NCBI RefSeq assembly: GCF_030345715.1
Contig: NZ_JAUASX010000001.1
Coordinates: 496,001 to 560,000 of the forward strand
Source: Solimonas sp. SE-A11
GTDB taxonomy: Bacteria > Pseudomonadota > Gammaproteobacteria > Nevskiales > Nevskiaceae
Direction of reading: 5' to 3'
Length of the DNA: 64,000 nt
Shown: positions 1 to 10,105 of the stretch, piece by piece
Layout: each line of letters begins with the position of its first letter
Position numbering within the stretch: position 1 is the stretch's first letter
Notes under the pieces: model-generated
What the model was told of the DNA's origin: nothing
The model's input: only the letters and a program-made list of their open reading frames with translations
The model's database searches: none
Translations under genes and position numbers: made by a program

Positions 1-16
1 CCTTGGGAAAAATTTC

Positions 17-1090
17 GTGACGGTCTTCCGATACCCCGCCATCAGGGCGCGCCAAGCTCCCAAGCATGATGTTTTCGTTTTTGCGGCGCACCCCAAAGAG
101 GTGCTGCAGTTTGCGCAGATAGAGCGCGTTGGCCGCGCTGACGACGGGAAGCTGAAAGGTTTTCAACGACACCAAATTGCCTCGCATATCCGCGACATCC
201 GGGACTATCTGCAACGTGACGATGCTCTGCTTCCCAACGCTGTTATCGTTGCTTTCATCGGAGGAACGCACGTCAAGAACGTTGGCGATGGAAGGCTCGA
301 GGTTGTCATAAACGACAAGAACGGGCCGCCGGGCTTCGTAGTCGACGGGCAGCAAAGGCTTACGGCCCTCTCGGGTCTCGACAAGCCGAGCTTCCAGGTT
401 TTCGTTTCAGCCGTGGTGTGTAAGGACTACGACGAACTCAGGCAGCAGTTTGTACTTATAAATAATACCCGGCCCCTGCCAAAATCTCTGATCTACGAGC
501 TCCTGCCTACGGTCGATGGTTTGCCGGAACGCTATACGGCCCGCCGATTCGCTGCGAAGGTGGTTGAAAGGCTCAACTTCACGGGAGGGCGTGCTCTGCG
601 GGGCGAAATTCGTCAGCACACGAATCCGGGTGGGGTAATTAGCGATACTGCCATGCAGAAATTGGTGATGAACTCAACGGCCCATGGCGCTCTTAGAGAG
701 TTCATCCAGGCAGAGGATCGCGAGAATCTTGCGGTGTCCCTCATCAACGAGTTCTTCGAGGCTGTCGCCGACACCTTTGGAGGCGAGTGGGTGGGCATGA
801 CGCCGCGTGTATCGCGGCTTCGTCATGGAGCGGGCATTGTGGCTATGGGCTTCGTCATGGACCTCCTGTACTCCCATGAGGGCGCCAGATTGAAGAAGGA
901 CTTTAAGCCGGCTTTGGAATTGCTCAAGCCATATACGGCGTGGACTTCAGGCCACTGGAAGATTGAGGATCGTGAGTTTCACTGGAACGATATTCAGAAC
1001 ACCCCCACGGACATCGATTTGCTGACGCGTTTCCTCGTTACGACGGTCAAGCGTCAGTTGCGCAAGCTGCATCGAGTTGCGAATAGCTGA
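17..1090 (+). CDS. dpdB: DGQHR-domain protein, probable DpdB
   Basis: DndB-like DGQHR-family protein of about 357 residues, with the family signature as [10 protein letters not shown] near residues 107-116 and the usual [20 protein letters not shown] stretch after it. In the Salmonella Montevideo Dpd system DpdB works with the base-exchange enzyme DpdA to put preQ0 into DNA. The adjoining queC/queD/queE genes and the dpd restriction operon make DpdB the natural assignment. The reading frame is open back to the window edge, so the GTG start at 17 is provisional. A GGGAAA purine run lies just before it and the residues after it ([10 protein letters not shown]) resemble the beginning of family members. 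The stop at 1090 lies 7 bases before the queC ATG, which suggests co-transcription. It could instead be another DGQHR paralogue, since a second one lies at 22260-23519. Confidence 0.72.
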   Translation: MTVFRYPAIRARQAPKHDVFVFAAHPKEVLQFAQIERVGRADDGKLKGFQRHQIASHIRDIRDYLQRDDALLPNAVIVAFIGGTHVKNVGDGRLEVVINDKNGPPGFVVDGQQRLTALSGLDKPSFQVFVSAVVCKDYDELRQQFVLINNTRPLPKSLIYELLPTVDGLPERYTARRFAAKVVERLNFTGGRALRGEIRQHTNPGGVISDTAMQKLVMNSTAHGALREFIQAEDRENLAVSLINEFFEAVADTFGGEWVGMTPRVSRLRHGAGIVAMGFVMDLLYSHEGARLKKDFKPALELLKPYTAWTSGHWKIEDREFHWNDIQNTPTDIDLLTRFLVTTVKRQLRKLHRVANS

Positions 1091-1097
1091 GGATTCC

Positions 1098-1805
1098 ATG
1101 AAGACTACTGCACTCGTTCTATTCTCCGGCGGGCAAGATTCCACGACTTGCTTGGCATGGGCCTTGGAGAAGTACGATGCGGTCGAGACGATCGGGTTCG
1201 ACTATGGACAGCGACATAGGATAGAGCTTGAGTGTCGTCGGGTCGTCCTCGACTCCATTGTCGAGCGCTTTCCGGTTTGGGCGCCGAAGCTTGGTATAGA
1301 CCACATGCTTGATCTTGGCCTGCTGGGCGCAATAAGCGACACCGCGCTGACCGCTCAAAAGAAGATCGATTTCGAACAGACGGGCCTTCCGAACACCTTC
1401 GTGCCTGGTCGAAACCTCCTGTTCTTCACACTGGCTGCCGCTGTGGCGTACCGCCGCGGGCACAAGGTCCTCGTCGGCGGAATGTGCGAGACGGACTACT
1501 CGGGTTACCCAGACTGCCGCGATGACACGTTGAAAGCCCTGCAGGTTGCTTTGAACCTTGGGCTCAATGCGCGCCTGGTGGTCGAGACACCGTTGATGTG
1601 GATCGACAAGGCCCAGACTTGGGCCATGGCCCAGCAACTGGGGGGCGACGCTCTCGTGACCCTGATACGTGACAAGACTCATACCTGCTATATGGGCAAT
1701 CGAGAGGCCCGCCACGCCTGGGGCTATGGCTGCGGAACCTGTCCTGCATGCGAACTGCGGCAGAAGGGCTATGAAGCCTTTGTTCGTGGGGAGGCCGCTA
1801 TATGA
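1098..1805 (+). CDS. queC: 7-cyano-7-deazaguanine (preQ0) synthase QueC
   Basis: QueC converts 7-carboxy-7-deazaguanine to preQ0 using ATP and ammonia. The pyrophosphatase loop SGGQDS is at residues 10-15. The C-terminus carries the zinc-site cysteines in TCYMGN...[11 protein letters not shown], and the central [13 protein letters not shown] block is typical of the family. Length (235 residues) is normal. I chose ATG 1098, preceded by GAGGA at 1089-1093, over an in-frame TTG at 1077, because the protein then starts [12 protein letters not shown] as QueC proteins usually do. The stop overlaps the queD start as ATGA. Beside queD, queE and dpd genes, its preQ0 is probably meant for DNA modification as well as, or instead of, tRNA queuosine. 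Confidence 0.95.
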   Translation: MKTTALVLFSGGQDSTTCLAWALEKYDAVETIGFDYGQRHRIELECRRVVLDSIVERFPVWAPKLGIDHMLDLGLLGAISDTALTAQKKIDFEQTGLPNTFVPGRNLLFFTLAAAVAYRRGHKVLVGGMCETDYSGYPDCRDDTLKALQVALNLGLNARLVVETPLMWIDKAQTWAMAQQLGGDALVTLIRDKTHTCYMGNREARHAWGYGCGTCPACELRQKGYEAFVRGEAAI

Positions 1806-2899
1806 AATCGCCCGTCATCTTGACCGTCGCGTCGGCTGGCTTTGAAGCGGCGCGCCAAGTGGATGTTCTTCCCGAGGGACATCGATGCCGGTCGCTGCAT
1901 GGCCATAGCTTTCGCACGACTGTTTTTGCGCAACTGCCTGAAGATTTCGCTGCTTTCCCCGGTGGGGAGGTCGATGCGCTGCGCGAAAGACTGGAAAGCT
2001 GCGTGGCGTCTCTCAACTACGCGCATTTGAACAGGTTGGTCGATCAGCCGACGGACGAAAACCTGTCTCGCTGGATTCGTCAGGAACTGCAGATTCCGGG
2101 GATCGATCGTGTTGCCGTTCAAAGCACCGACATGCAGGGTGTAGACCTCAACCGTCATGGTCACGCCCACGTCTGGCGCCGGTTTCGCTTCCAGGCCGCC
2201 CATCGCCTGCCGAACGTACCGGAAGGACATAAGTGCGGGCGTATGCACGGTCACGGGTTCGAGGTCATTCTGCATGCGGACCAGGACCTTGGGTCTCGGC
2301 CGCTAAGCATCGACTACGACTACCTCGATGAAGTGTGGGCGCCGTTGCATCAGCAACTCAGTTTCCAGTGCTTGAACGAGATTCCAGGGCTCGAGAATCC
2401 AACCAGCGAGAACATTTCCGCCTGGATCTGGAATCAACTCAAGCCCGTGCTCCCGGAGTTGTCTTGGGTAACGGTCTTTGAGACCGCTTCATGCGGGGCG
2501 AACTTTGATGGTGAACGCTATCGGATCTGGAAGGAATTCACGCTGGATAGTGCGGTGCGTTTCGCGCGCGCGCCAGCGAACTCGCCTCGGACGCGAATCC
2601 ACGGTCATACCTACACGCTGCGCCTGCATCTCGACGCACCATTGGACAGAATAATGGGATGGACGCTGGATTTTGGCGACGTGAAGGAGATATTCAATCC
2701 GATCTTCAAGTCGATCGATCATCAACCGCTCCACGAACTGCCCGGTCTCTCCGACGGCGACCCCGCCAGCCTAACTCGATGGATTCTCGAGCGCGTTCGA
2801 CCACAACTTCCATCCCTTTATCGAATCGATCTCCATGAGACGCCTGGCACGGGCTGCATGGTGGCGGAATCGATTGACGTCCCAGCCATGCCAGTCTGA
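1802..2899 (+). CDS. queD: triple-module 6-carboxytetrahydropterin synthase (QueD fusion)
   Basis: QueD makes 6-carboxytetrahydropterin from dihydroneopterin triphosphate. Ordinary QueD is about 120 residues; this protein has 365 and reads as three QueD-like modules in tandem (about 8-118, 124-240, 244-355). Module 2 has the full zinc and cysteine set (H134, C145, H149, H151) but has S187-F188 where E. coli QueD has the catalytic Asp-His. Module 3 has D306-H307 and E346, but V252 replaces the first zinc histidine and the catalytic cysteine is missing. Module 1 keeps C29 and H33/H35 but has R18 for the zinc histidine, and NYAH for the Asp-His region. In this enzyme family cysteine and Asp-His come from neighbouring subunits, so modules 2 and 3 could form one working site within a pseudo-trimer. 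That last step is inference. The start overlaps the queC stop (ATGA). Confidence 0.9.
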   Translation: MKSPVILTVASAGFEAARQVDVLPEGHRCRSLHGHSFRTTVFAQLPEDFAAFPGGEVDALRERLESCVASLNYAHLNRLVDQPTDENLSRWIRQELQIPGIDRVAVQSTDMQGVDLNRHGHAHVWRRFRFQAAHRLPNVPEGHKCGRMHGHGFEVILHADQDLGSRPLSIDYDYLDEVWAPLHQQLSFQCLNEIPGLENPTSENISAWIWNQLKPVLPELSWVTVFETASCGANFDGERYRIWKEFTLDSAVRFARAPANSPRTRIHGHTYTLRLHLDAPLDRIMGWTLDFGDVKEIFNPIFKSIDHQPLHELPGLSDGDPASLTRWILERVRPQLPSLYRIDLHETPGTGCMVAESIDVPAMPV

Positions 2900-2901
2900 G
2901 C

Positions 2902-3534
2902 ATGACTTACTCAGTCAAGGAAATTTTTTATACCTTGCAGGGCGAAGGCTGCAGGACCGGTCGTCCGGCTGTCTTTTGTCGCTTTTCCGGCTGCAACCTC
3001 TGGAGTGGAAGAGAGGATGATCGATCCCAAGCGATCTGCAAATTTTGCGACACGGATTTCATCGGAGTGGACGGCACTCTGGGCGGAAAGTTCAGATCGG
3101 CAGACGCGCTTGCCGAGATGATTGCAGCGCAATGGCCAGCGGAGCGCGGCTACAAGTATGTTGTGCTTACGGGGGGCGAGCCGCTTTTACAAGTTGACAC
3201 TCCATTGTTGGACGCACTACATGCACAGGGCTTTGAAGTGGCGGTGGAGACCAACGGATCGATTGCAGCGCCGCAGGGTATTGATTGGATATGTGTTAGC
3301 CCAAAGGCCGGGGCTCCATGGATACAAGTACACGGTAACGAATTAAAGCTTGCCTACCCGCAGGCGACTCTCTTGCCCGATTCAATCCCGGAGGTGCAGT
3401 TTGAGGCCTTCTTCCTCCAGCCCATCGATGGGATTAATCTTTCAGACAACACCCGCGCAGCGATTGAGTATTGCCAGCAGAATCCCAAGTGGTGTTTATC
3501 GCTTCAGACGCACAAAATCCTGAATATCAGATAG
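2902..3534 (+). CDS. queE: 7-carboxy-7-deazaguanine synthase QueE
   Basis: Radical-SAM enzyme that contracts 6-carboxytetrahydropterin to 7-carboxy-7-deazaguanine. The iron-sulfur cysteines lie in CRFSGCNLW...CKFCDTDF, giving the long CX14CX2C spacing typical of QueE in place of the usual CX3CX2C. The N-terminal YTLQGEG and the later VLTGGEPLLQ motifs are also diagnostic. The length (210 residues) is normal. It begins two bases after the queD stop, so queC-queD-queE form one unit. It is the last gene before a 750-base decayed spacer, and dpdE starts after that. Confidence 0.94.
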   Translation: MTYSVKEIFYTLQGEGCRTGRPAVFCRFSGCNLWSGREDDRSQAICKFCDTDFIGVDGTLGGKFRSADALAEMIAAQWPAERGYKYVVLTGGEPLLQVDTPLLDALHAQGFEVAVETNGSIAAPQGIDWICVSPKAGAPWIQVHGNELKLAYPQATLLPDSIPEVQFEAFFLQPIDGINLSDNTRAAIEYCQQNPKWCLSLQTHKILNIR

Positions 3535-3809
3535 TCGTTGCTGGCGACGCGCAAAATCACACAGGTCTTGCTGCCTAAGAGCTTCCTACTGCCCTGACCT
3601 CAGCCGTTTCAGGATTTCGGGCGACGTTGGGTATCTACCATGAACCGTATAGTAGGCTTCTGGTAGTCATCTGCCTACTTGGCATCCTTGAGGATGTTTT
3701 GTACGCCAGCCAGGATTGCGTGTGGGGATGATGCTATGTCTGTTATCAGAACTTGAGTGGTTGTTGCCGAGGCCTTTCGCCCGGGTCTAGGCGCCGGCCC
3801 AGCAATGGT
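3535..3809. other. spacer between the preQ0 genes and the dpdE operon, left part
   Basis: No intact gene is visible on either strand. Reverse-strand reading gives short peptide-like stretches interrupted by stops (for example HAILAGVQNILKDAK near 3675-3720), so the stretch may hold further remains of a dead gene. I cannot name a source. Together with the remnant at 3810-4051 it separates queE from dpdE by about 750 bases, in a region where genes otherwise overlap. The region from 4052 to 4283 also has no gene and presumably carries the dpdE promoter; a weak TATAAA-like element occurs near 4194. Confidence 0.45.
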
Positions 3810-4051
3810 CTATAGGGAGGCTCCCTCAGGCGTCCTTTCCAATTGGTCACCCGGTGCTGCTTCTGGTAGCGGAGGTTTGGTGGGCGTCGAGTTAAAAGCC
3901 TTCTTTGCCCAATAACCGACAGGAGGGCGCGGTACCCGTAGCGCGGTGCAGACCCTGGGCATGTAACTCGACGACACCTTGTAACGCTCGGAGACTTTGA
4001 GCACGGGTTCTGCCAAACCTGTTCGTATAGTGCTTCCCGGCTCGATCCTCA
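3810..4051 (-). pseudogene. remnant of a helix-turn-helix family gene (frameshifted fragment)
   Basis: Read on the minus strand, this encodes a recognisable fragment of a family of uncharacterised proteins that begin with a DNA-binding-like module of the form SRExLYExVW..P...A..YGVS...L..VCR.L.VPRP..GYWAK. Here SREALYEQVW is read in one frame (about 4013-4042). The continuation AEPVLKVSERYKVSSSYMPRVC...VPRPPVGYWAKK is in another frame, consistent with loss of one base at about 4011-4015 (TGGCA where TGGGCA would restore the frame). A stop lies just upstream of the SREALY segment, and the frame ends at 3810 after about 80 residues, well short of a full protein. I read it as a dead passenger gene in the island. 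The family resemblance is from memory, not a search. Confidence 0.6.
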
Positions 4052-4283
4052 AAAAGTCCGGCTAAATTGCGACTTCTGACCTTGACACTCGTCCAATTGG
4101 CTGTTGCCTGTCGGAAGGTCGACTGTTGTATTTGGTTGCCCCCTCGCGTCACGAGGAAATGGTGGCAATGATGGACGTTTTGTCATATAAATCAGACAGT
4201 CACAAGATTCCTAGTGTGCGTCAGAGGTGATCTAAGCAGTTCGAGGCCGCAAAGACTTAAAGGGGGCGCGGTGCGAGATTGGG

Positions 4284-7200
4284 ATGACTAACACCACGGA
4301 AGTTGAGGGACTTCTCGGCTCTTTCGTCAGAGTAAAGAATTCGCCCTATCAAGAGGATGGGATCGGAAAGCTCATTCGGCTTGAGCCCGGGTATGGGGTT
4401 GTCGCCTATTTCGATGTGCCCGACGAAGTCGAGCCAACGGAGATTCGAGTCCCTCTTACAGTCATCAAAGAGGTAGCTCTGCCGCAACAGACCCGCGTTT
4501 TCTGGCTGGATGGACCCTCCGGTCATTGGCAGGTCGGACGTGTATTGGAGGGTGAAGGTTCCCAAGTCTTGGTCCAGTTTCCCAACGGTCGGCATGCGAA
4601 TGTCCCACGGACGGAGTTGCAGGTCCGTTGGGGGCATCCCATTTCCGATCCTGTGGCCTTCCTAGCTCGTCGAGTAGTGGAGACCCCCCTCTTTGCAGAG
4701 GCTCGTTCGCTGTTCATGCAGGCGGTTATCGGGCAGCGAGCAGCGAGCCTCGGTATGGGAGCCGTACTTTCCTCGAACATCCAACTCGCCGACTACCAGT
4801 TCAATGTCATCCGGCGCGTCCTGCAGGATCCGGTGCAGCGATACCTATTGGCCGATGAAGTCGGTTTGGGGAAGACGATCGAAGCCGGGGTCCTTATTCG
4901 CCAATACATGCTGGACCAACCCCGGACTGCCAGGATTCTGATTATCGTTCCAGTTCCGCTCGTGGCGCAGTGGAGGCAGGAACTGGCAGACCGCTTCAAT
5001 CTCGCGGCTTGGTTGGACGACTATCTCCTGGTCGTTGGGTCAGACGATCTGGACTTAGTCGAGAAATACCTCCCAACCACAGGCCTGCTCGTAGTAGACG
5101 AGGCACATCACCTGTCTCGGTTAGGCGCGGATGGTAGGAACGATCTCTACGACCGACTGCGGGCACATGCTCCAAAGGTGCCGCGACTTCTGCTGCTGTC
5201 AGCCACACCTGTGCTTTCTGATACCCCGGGATTCCTGAGGGTGCTCCACTTGCTCGATCCGGTCGTTTTCCCTCTAGACGATCTTTCAGGCTTCGAGAGA
5301 CGCCTGCAATCTCGGCAGGTGGTTGCTGAGATCGCGGCAGCGCTGGTCCCGGAAAACCTGCTGTCGATGGAGGATGAGCTCGACCGACTACAGGGTGCGT
5401 TCCAAGACGACAATACACTGCACAACCTGATTGACGCACTGCGTCCCATCGTCCAGCGCTTGCCAGAAGAAGACGACGAAAGCTTTATCGAGTCCCTTGC
5501 GGCGCTACGATCCTATTTGACAGAAACTTACAAACTGCATCGCCGCATTCTGCGCAACCGTCGCAAGTCAGTGCCTTGGGCAACGCCAAGGCGCAGCGGC
5601 CTCGATATCGTGGAATACGACTGCACTCTCACGGGAGAGCGGCATCGTGTCCTGAACGACCTGCGGGTCCACCTGATCAACTTGGACGCTCCGCCTAGCC
5701 TGCTACAAGCGCTGTTCAGAATGGCGGTGCAAACCACCGTCTCGCATGACATGCCAGGCCTTCTGCAGGAGCACGGTATCAACGATGTCGATGCTCTCGC
5801 TATTGCCCGGCGCCTTGATGCGATCGTCAGGAAGGTACGCGCCGATGCAGCGCGTGTCTCGGTTCTCGTGCGCACCGTCACTCGACTCCTGAAGGCGCCG
5901 GGGCAGCAGGTTGTCGTTTTTTGCGACCAGGAGGTCGATGCCGACTTGGTGGCCACGGAACTCATCAAGGCGCTGCCGGGAGATGTTGTGCAGCGGCACA
6001 AGGTGGTAAGTCGAGATGAGGCTGATCTGAATGAAGAGGCATGGCGCGCATTCCTGCGAAATCCCTCTCGTTGTCGCGTCCTCGTATGTGACTTTCGTGC
6101 CGAAGAAGGCCTCAATCTTCACGGCGGTCGGAAGATCGCGCTGCATTACGACATGCCGCCGGCGCCGAACCGGATCGAGCAGCGCCTGGGGCGCTTGGAT
6201 CGCTTCGGGGCTGGCGATGCTATCGGCTCGGTGGCGTTTGCCTGCCGTGATGACCAAGATGAAATGTACTGGCTCAAATGTCTGGACGAAGGCCTGGGAG
6301 TATTCAAGGAATCGATCGCCAGCCTGCAGTACCTACTGGAAGAAACGCTACGCGCCGCAAAGAGCGCATGGGCGGGAGAGGGCACAGAGGCTCTCCGGCG
6401 GTGGCGCGACCAGTTGGCCGGGCAAGACGGCTGGGTTGTCCGAGAGCGGCGCCGCATCGATCAGCAGGATGCCCTCGACGCACTCAGCGAGATGCAGGGC
6501 GGAGCCTTCGAGGAACTCGAAGCGGCTGACGATGATTGGAAAAGTTGGCGGGAGGCTTTCGACGGGTTCGCCGTTAAAGCACTTCAGTTTCAGAAGCGCC
6601 AGGAGCCTTGGGCCGACGCGTTGCCTCAGGGCGAGCAGGTCTTCCGTCTCGCCTACAGAAGGGAAGGCAAGTCCCAAACCTTAGTGACGCTTAGCTCTTT
6701 CGTCACGGAATTTCTTGGGACGATCGATAGGGATGCCCCCGAAAGTTCATGGCGAACCCCAACGACATTCCCCTACTCGTTCAGGCGCAATACGGCCCTC
6801 ACTAGGACGGGTACGGCACGGAACGTCAGGCCGCTGCGTTTCGGGGATGCACTGGTCGAATCGCTTATGGCCTTCTGCGAATCCGACGACCGCGGCCGCG
6901 CCTTCGCCATGTGGCGCCACTTGCCGGGCTACGAAGCCGGCGATGCTTGCGGCGCGGATCTTTATTTCCGCTTCGACTTTCTCGTGGAAGCCGATATTTC
7001 CGCCGCAGGGCGCCACATGGAGGATGAGGCGTGCCTAGCACTAAGGCGGCGTGTCGACGGCCATTTTCCTCCTCGGTTCCATAGTGTCTGGGTCACCACA
7101 GATGGACAGTGCAGCACCGAAGCGCCGGAGGTCATGCGCTCGCCCTACAACAAGGCTGCGCCGAAGCCCGGTGAGGGCCGCGACTACAACCTAAATGCGG

Positions 7201-7559
7201 AGAGATGGGCCATGCTGGGTAGGCAGTCGCGCATCCCTTGGATTCTGGACTGGAGCAAGCACTGCGATGAAGCTCGCGCCAAGGCACTGAACTTTCTGGC
7301 GCGACTCGGAGAGGTCGAGAGCCGTATTGAGCAGGGCGTCAAAGGGCTGCGCGCGCAGCACAATGCCCGCGTCGCACAGTTGAGCGCGCGAGCGGCGCGC
7401 CTGACGGATGGGCTACGCGACGCGGAGTTGGTAGAACTTGAAGCCGAGAATGCGCTGAATCAAAAGCTGCTCGCCGCCGTGAGGGCTCCATCCTTTCGGC
7501 TGGATGTGGCGGGGGCCAGCTTCGTATCCCCCGAAACACCATTCATCATCAGAACGTGA
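4284..7559 (+). CDS. dpdE: DpdE, SNF2-type helicase of the Dpd restriction module
   Basis: A 1091-residue SNF2/SWI2-type ATPase. The Walker A segment ADEVGLGKTIEAG is near residues 190-202, the DEAH-box VVDEAHH near 270-276, SATP near 306, and motif VI QRLGRLDRFG near 630-640. An N-terminal SH3-like region (about 1-110) precedes the helicase core, as in RapA-like proteins. In Salmonella Montevideo dpdE is needed for the restriction-like phenotype of the Dpd system and not for the base modification. This gene opens an eight-gene run with overlapping junctions. Its last codons overlap the dpdF start (GTGA at 7556). I used the ATG at 4284. There is no strong Shine-Dalgarno right before it, although a GGGGGCGCGG run lies about 12 bases upstream. 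Confidence 0.86.
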   Translation: MTNTTEVEGLLGSFVRVKNSPYQEDGIGKLIRLEPGYGVVAYFDVPDEVEPTEIRVPLTVIKEVALPQQTRVFWLDGPSGHWQVGRVLEGEGSQVLVQFPNGRHANVPRTELQVRWGHPISDPVAFLARRVVETPLFAEARSLFMQAVIGQRAASLGMGAVLSSNIQLADYQFNVIRRVLQDPVQRYLLADEVGLGKTIEAGVLIRQYMLDQPRTARILIIVPVPLVAQWRQELADRFNLAAWLDDYLLVVGSDDLDLVEKYLPTTGLLVVDEAHHLSRLGADGRNDLYDRLRAHAPKVPRLLLLSATPVLSDTPGFLRVLHLLDPVVFPLDDLSGFERRLQSRQVVAEIAAALVPENLLSMEDELDRLQGAFQDDNTLHNLIDALRPIVQRLPEEDDESFIESLAALRSYLTETYKLHRRILRNRRKSVPWATPRRSGLDIVEYDCTLTGERHRVLNDLRVHLINLDAPPSLLQALFRMAVQTTVSHDMPGLLQEHGINDVDALAIARRLDAIVRKVRADAARVSVLVRTVTRLLKAPGQQVVVFCDQEVDADLVATELIKALPGDVVQRHKVVSRDEADLNEEAWRAFLRNPSRCRVLVCDFRAEEGLNLHGGRKIALHYDMPPAPNRIEQRLGRLDRFGAGDAIGSVAFACRDDQDEMYWLKCLDEGLGVFKESIASLQYLLEETLRAAKSAWAGEGTEALRRWRDQLAGQDGWVVRERRRIDQQDALDALSEMQGGAFEELEAADDDWKSWREAFDGFAVKALQFQKRQEPWADALPQGEQVFRLAYRREGKSQTLVTLSSFVTEFLGTIDRDAPESSWRTPTTFPYSFRRNTALTRTGTARNVRPLRFGDALVESLMAFCESDDRGRAFAMWRHLPGYEAGDACGADLYFRFDFLVEADISAAGRHMEDEACLALRRRVDGHFPPRFHSVWVTTDGQCSTEAPEVMRSPYNKAAPKPGEGRDYNLNAERWAMLGRQSRIPWILDWSKHCDEARAKALNFLARLGEVESRIEQGVKGLRAQHNARVAQLSARAARLTDGLRDAELVELEAENALNQKLLAAVRAPSFRLDVAGASFVSPETPFIIRT

Positions 7560-10105
7560 GCGAAAACTTCGACTATCCGGCGCTGATATCCATCCTGTCC
7601 GAGTGGCCCCGTGAGGCCATTTCGGAGGGCAAGGCCGAGAATCCCCTCATGGAGCGCCTGCGGCAAATCCTGCTCGGGCTGCAACGTGGCGCAAAGGTGG
7701 GACGGCGCGATCTGCCGCCCTTGCTGCGGCAAGTACAACTCCTACGCGCGGCGCATTCCGGGCAAGTCTCGTGGGTTCGCGCACCGCTCGGTCTGAACTG
7801 GCCCTCGGCGTCCGACTGGCGGGACGCTCAGTTCGACGTCATCGATGAAGGCACGATGATCAGGGTCTGCGCGAGATGGCCGCGCCTGGCCTTCCTTGAA
7901 GGCCAGGAGGACCTGTTCGACGACTCGTTTCGCGGCCTGCAGGCGCGCAGCGACCATCGCGTCCCCGGCGATCCGTTGCTGCTGCGCAGTCTGGGATTGT
8001 CTACCTATACCGGCGAGGGTCAGCGAGAGGCGGTGCGCGCCCTGCTTCATCTGCCATCCTCTGACACGCTTATCGTTAACCTTCCCACAGGCAGTGGGAA
8101 AAGCATAATTGCGCAACTGCCACCACTACTCGAGCAGGAAGGAGCCATGACGCTCGCTATCGTGCCGACTGTGGCGCTGGCAATCGACCAGGCTACGCGC
8201 GTGAGCAAATTGCTTGCCGCGCGATTTCCTCATCGCGAACTGCCTCCGCTGGCCTATCACGGTGGCCTAACGCCAGAGGAGCGGCAGACTGTATGGCGGG
8301 CAATCAGTAGCGGCGCACAGCCCATCATCTTTACCTCGCCAGAGAACGCCGCAGGCTCCCTGAGGCGAGTGCTGGAAGACGCCGCAGCCGCAGGGCGTCT
8401 CGGCCATGTGGTCGTGGACGAGGCACACCTAGTCATCGGCTGGGGAAATGGCTTCCGGCCAGCCTTCCAACTCCTGCCGGCCCTAGTGCGAAGCTTCAAA
8501 GAGAAGGCTGGCTTGCGGTCCTTTCGCGTAGTGTTGGCATCCGCCACGCTTACCGCATCTACGACCGAGACGCTGCGCCAGCTTTTTGGCCCCCGAGAAA
8601 GGACCTATGTTGTCGCTGCTGTGCACCTGCGGCCGGAGCCACGGTATGCATTTCGGCGCTGTGACGGATCCCAGCCGCGGGCCGCACAGGTTCTTGAGGC
8701 TCTGCTTCTGGCTCCCCGCCCATTCATTCTTTATGTGACGCGGCCCGACGAAGCCGATTCCTGGATGCAGGCGCTGCGTGCCCAAGGGTATTCACGCGTG
8801 GACCAGTTCACGGGGCAGACTCCCCCGGGCCAGCGCGAAAAACTGCTGCAGGCTTGGTCCTTGAACGAGTTGGACGGCATGGTTGCCACCTCGGCCTTTG
8901 GCCTGGGCGTCGACAAGAGCGATGTGCGGACTGTGATCCATGCCACTCTCCCCGAGTCGTTGGATCGCTTCTATCAGGAGGTTGGACGCACAGGTCGCGA
9001 CGGAAAGGCCAGTGCCAGCCTGTTGCTCTACACCGCCGAGGACATGGAGCAGGCGCGAGGCATGGCGGGTGAGACGCTTATCCGCGACGACTCCGGGTTC
9101 GAGCGCTGGACGCTGATGATCGACCACGCAGAGGCCGATTCTCGCCTAGAGAACACCTACTGGGTGGACCTTACTCGGTTACCGATCCACCTCCATATCG
9201 AATCCCGAGCGAACGTAGCCTGGAACGTCCGCACGCTGACCCTGATGGCGCGCGCGGGGATGATCCAGTTGGTGTCGCTGATGGGCGCATCCAACGATAA
9301 CGGTGAAACGCCGACAGACACGGCGTCGGCTACGAGGGCGGCCGTGCGCATTCTGGATCATGGGCACCGCAACTCTGCCAACTTCGCGTTCCGCATGCGG
9401 GAGGCGCGCGATGAAATATGGCGCGCATCGGGCAGAGGTATCGACACCATGGAAGCGGTCGCCGGGATGCGGACGGAGGTATCCAAAGCCCTAGTGGACA
9501 CGTACTCCTCTACAGGTGCGAACTGGTCGCCAGTGACCCAGTGCTGCGGCGGATGCCCATCCGATTGGAATCGTCGCGAAGAGAGCGCGCGGTATCGCTC
9601 TCCCAGGGCTATCAGGCTCGAACGGTTTGCCCCGAGAGGGATGACGCAGTTCCGGCGGCTAGGATTTGCCATGGCCAGCCCGCATCTGCTGGTCGTCGAC
9701 ATCCCCGGGGATAGTCGCTTCGATGACCACTGCAAGGCGATTGCAAGGATTCTGGCAAGCCAGTGGCGGCCTCATACCTGGGCACTGGAATCGAAATTTC
9801 ACGAGGGTTTCGCCAGGCCCCTGTGTAAGATTCTCGAAGACATTCCGGGAGACACATCCTTCATTGATGTGCTATCGACGGAAAGGCCCCATGAGTGGCG
9901 GGGCAGCGAAGGAGAAGCGCGGGTTCTCTTCTTAGGCGCCGGGTGCGGCGTTTCCCTGCCGGACGACCTGTGGCTTTCTCGCTCCGAGTTGGATGTCCTG
10001 GTGATCCCATCCGACACAATTAATCCGCATCACCCGGGGCGCCGGTTCATTGACACGACGCGGCATGTCCACGCCTCTGATTTCCTGGAACGCATCACGC
10101 TATGA
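7556..10105 (+). CDS. dpdF: DpdF, RecQ-like helicase of the Dpd restriction module
   Basis: An 849-residue superfamily 2 helicase with RecQ-like features: PTGSGKS near residues 178-184, VVDEAHLVIGWG near 285-296, SATLT near 327, and in the second domain SAFGLGVDKSDVRTVIHA...FYQEVGRTGRDG near 445-483. A cysteine group, QCCGGCPSDWN, lies near residue 661 and may bind zinc. It starts at a GTG that overlaps the dpdE stop, and its own stop overlaps the dpdG ATG (ATGA at 10102). Co-translation in this order suggests that the helicases act in one restriction complex or pathway. A precise role for DpdF is not established as far as I know. Confidence 0.82.
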   Translation: MSENFDYPALISILSEWPREAISEGKAENPLMERLRQILLGLQRGAKVGRRDLPPLLRQVQLLRAAHSGQVSWVRAPLGLNWPSASDWRDAQFDVIDEGTMIRVCARWPRLAFLEGQEDLFDDSFRGLQARSDHRVPGDPLLLRSLGLSTYTGEGQREAVRALLHLPSSDTLIVNLPTGSGKSIIAQLPPLLEQEGAMTLAIVPTVALAIDQATRVSKLLAARFPHRELPPLAYHGGLTPEERQTVWRAISSGAQPIIFTSPENAAGSLRRVLEDAAAAGRLGHVVVDEAHLVIGWGNGFRPAFQLLPALVRSFKEKAGLRSFRVVLASATLTASTTETLRQLFGPRERTYVVAAVHLRPEPRYAFRRCDGSQPRAAQVLEALLLAPRPFILYVTRPDEADSWMQALRAQGYSRVDQFTGQTPPGQREKLLQAWSLNELDGMVATSAFGLGVDKSDVRTVIHATLPESLDRFYQEVGRTGRDGKASASLLLYTAEDMEQARGMAGETLIRDDSGFERWTLMIDHAEADSRLENTYWVDLTRLPIHLHIESRANVAWNVRTLTLMARAGMIQLVSLMGASNDNGETPTDTASATRAAVRILDHGHRNSANFAFRMREARDEIWRASGRGIDTMEAVAGMRTEVSKALVDTYSSTGANWSPVTQCCGGCPSDWNRREESARYRSPRAIRLERFAPRGMTQFRRLGFAMASPHLLVVDIPGDSRFDDHCKAIARILASQWRPHTWALESKFHEGFARPLCKILEDIPGDTSFIDVLSTERPHEWRGSEGEARVLFLGAGCGVSLPDDLWLSRSELDVLVIPSDTINPHHPGRRFIDTTRHVHASDFLERITL

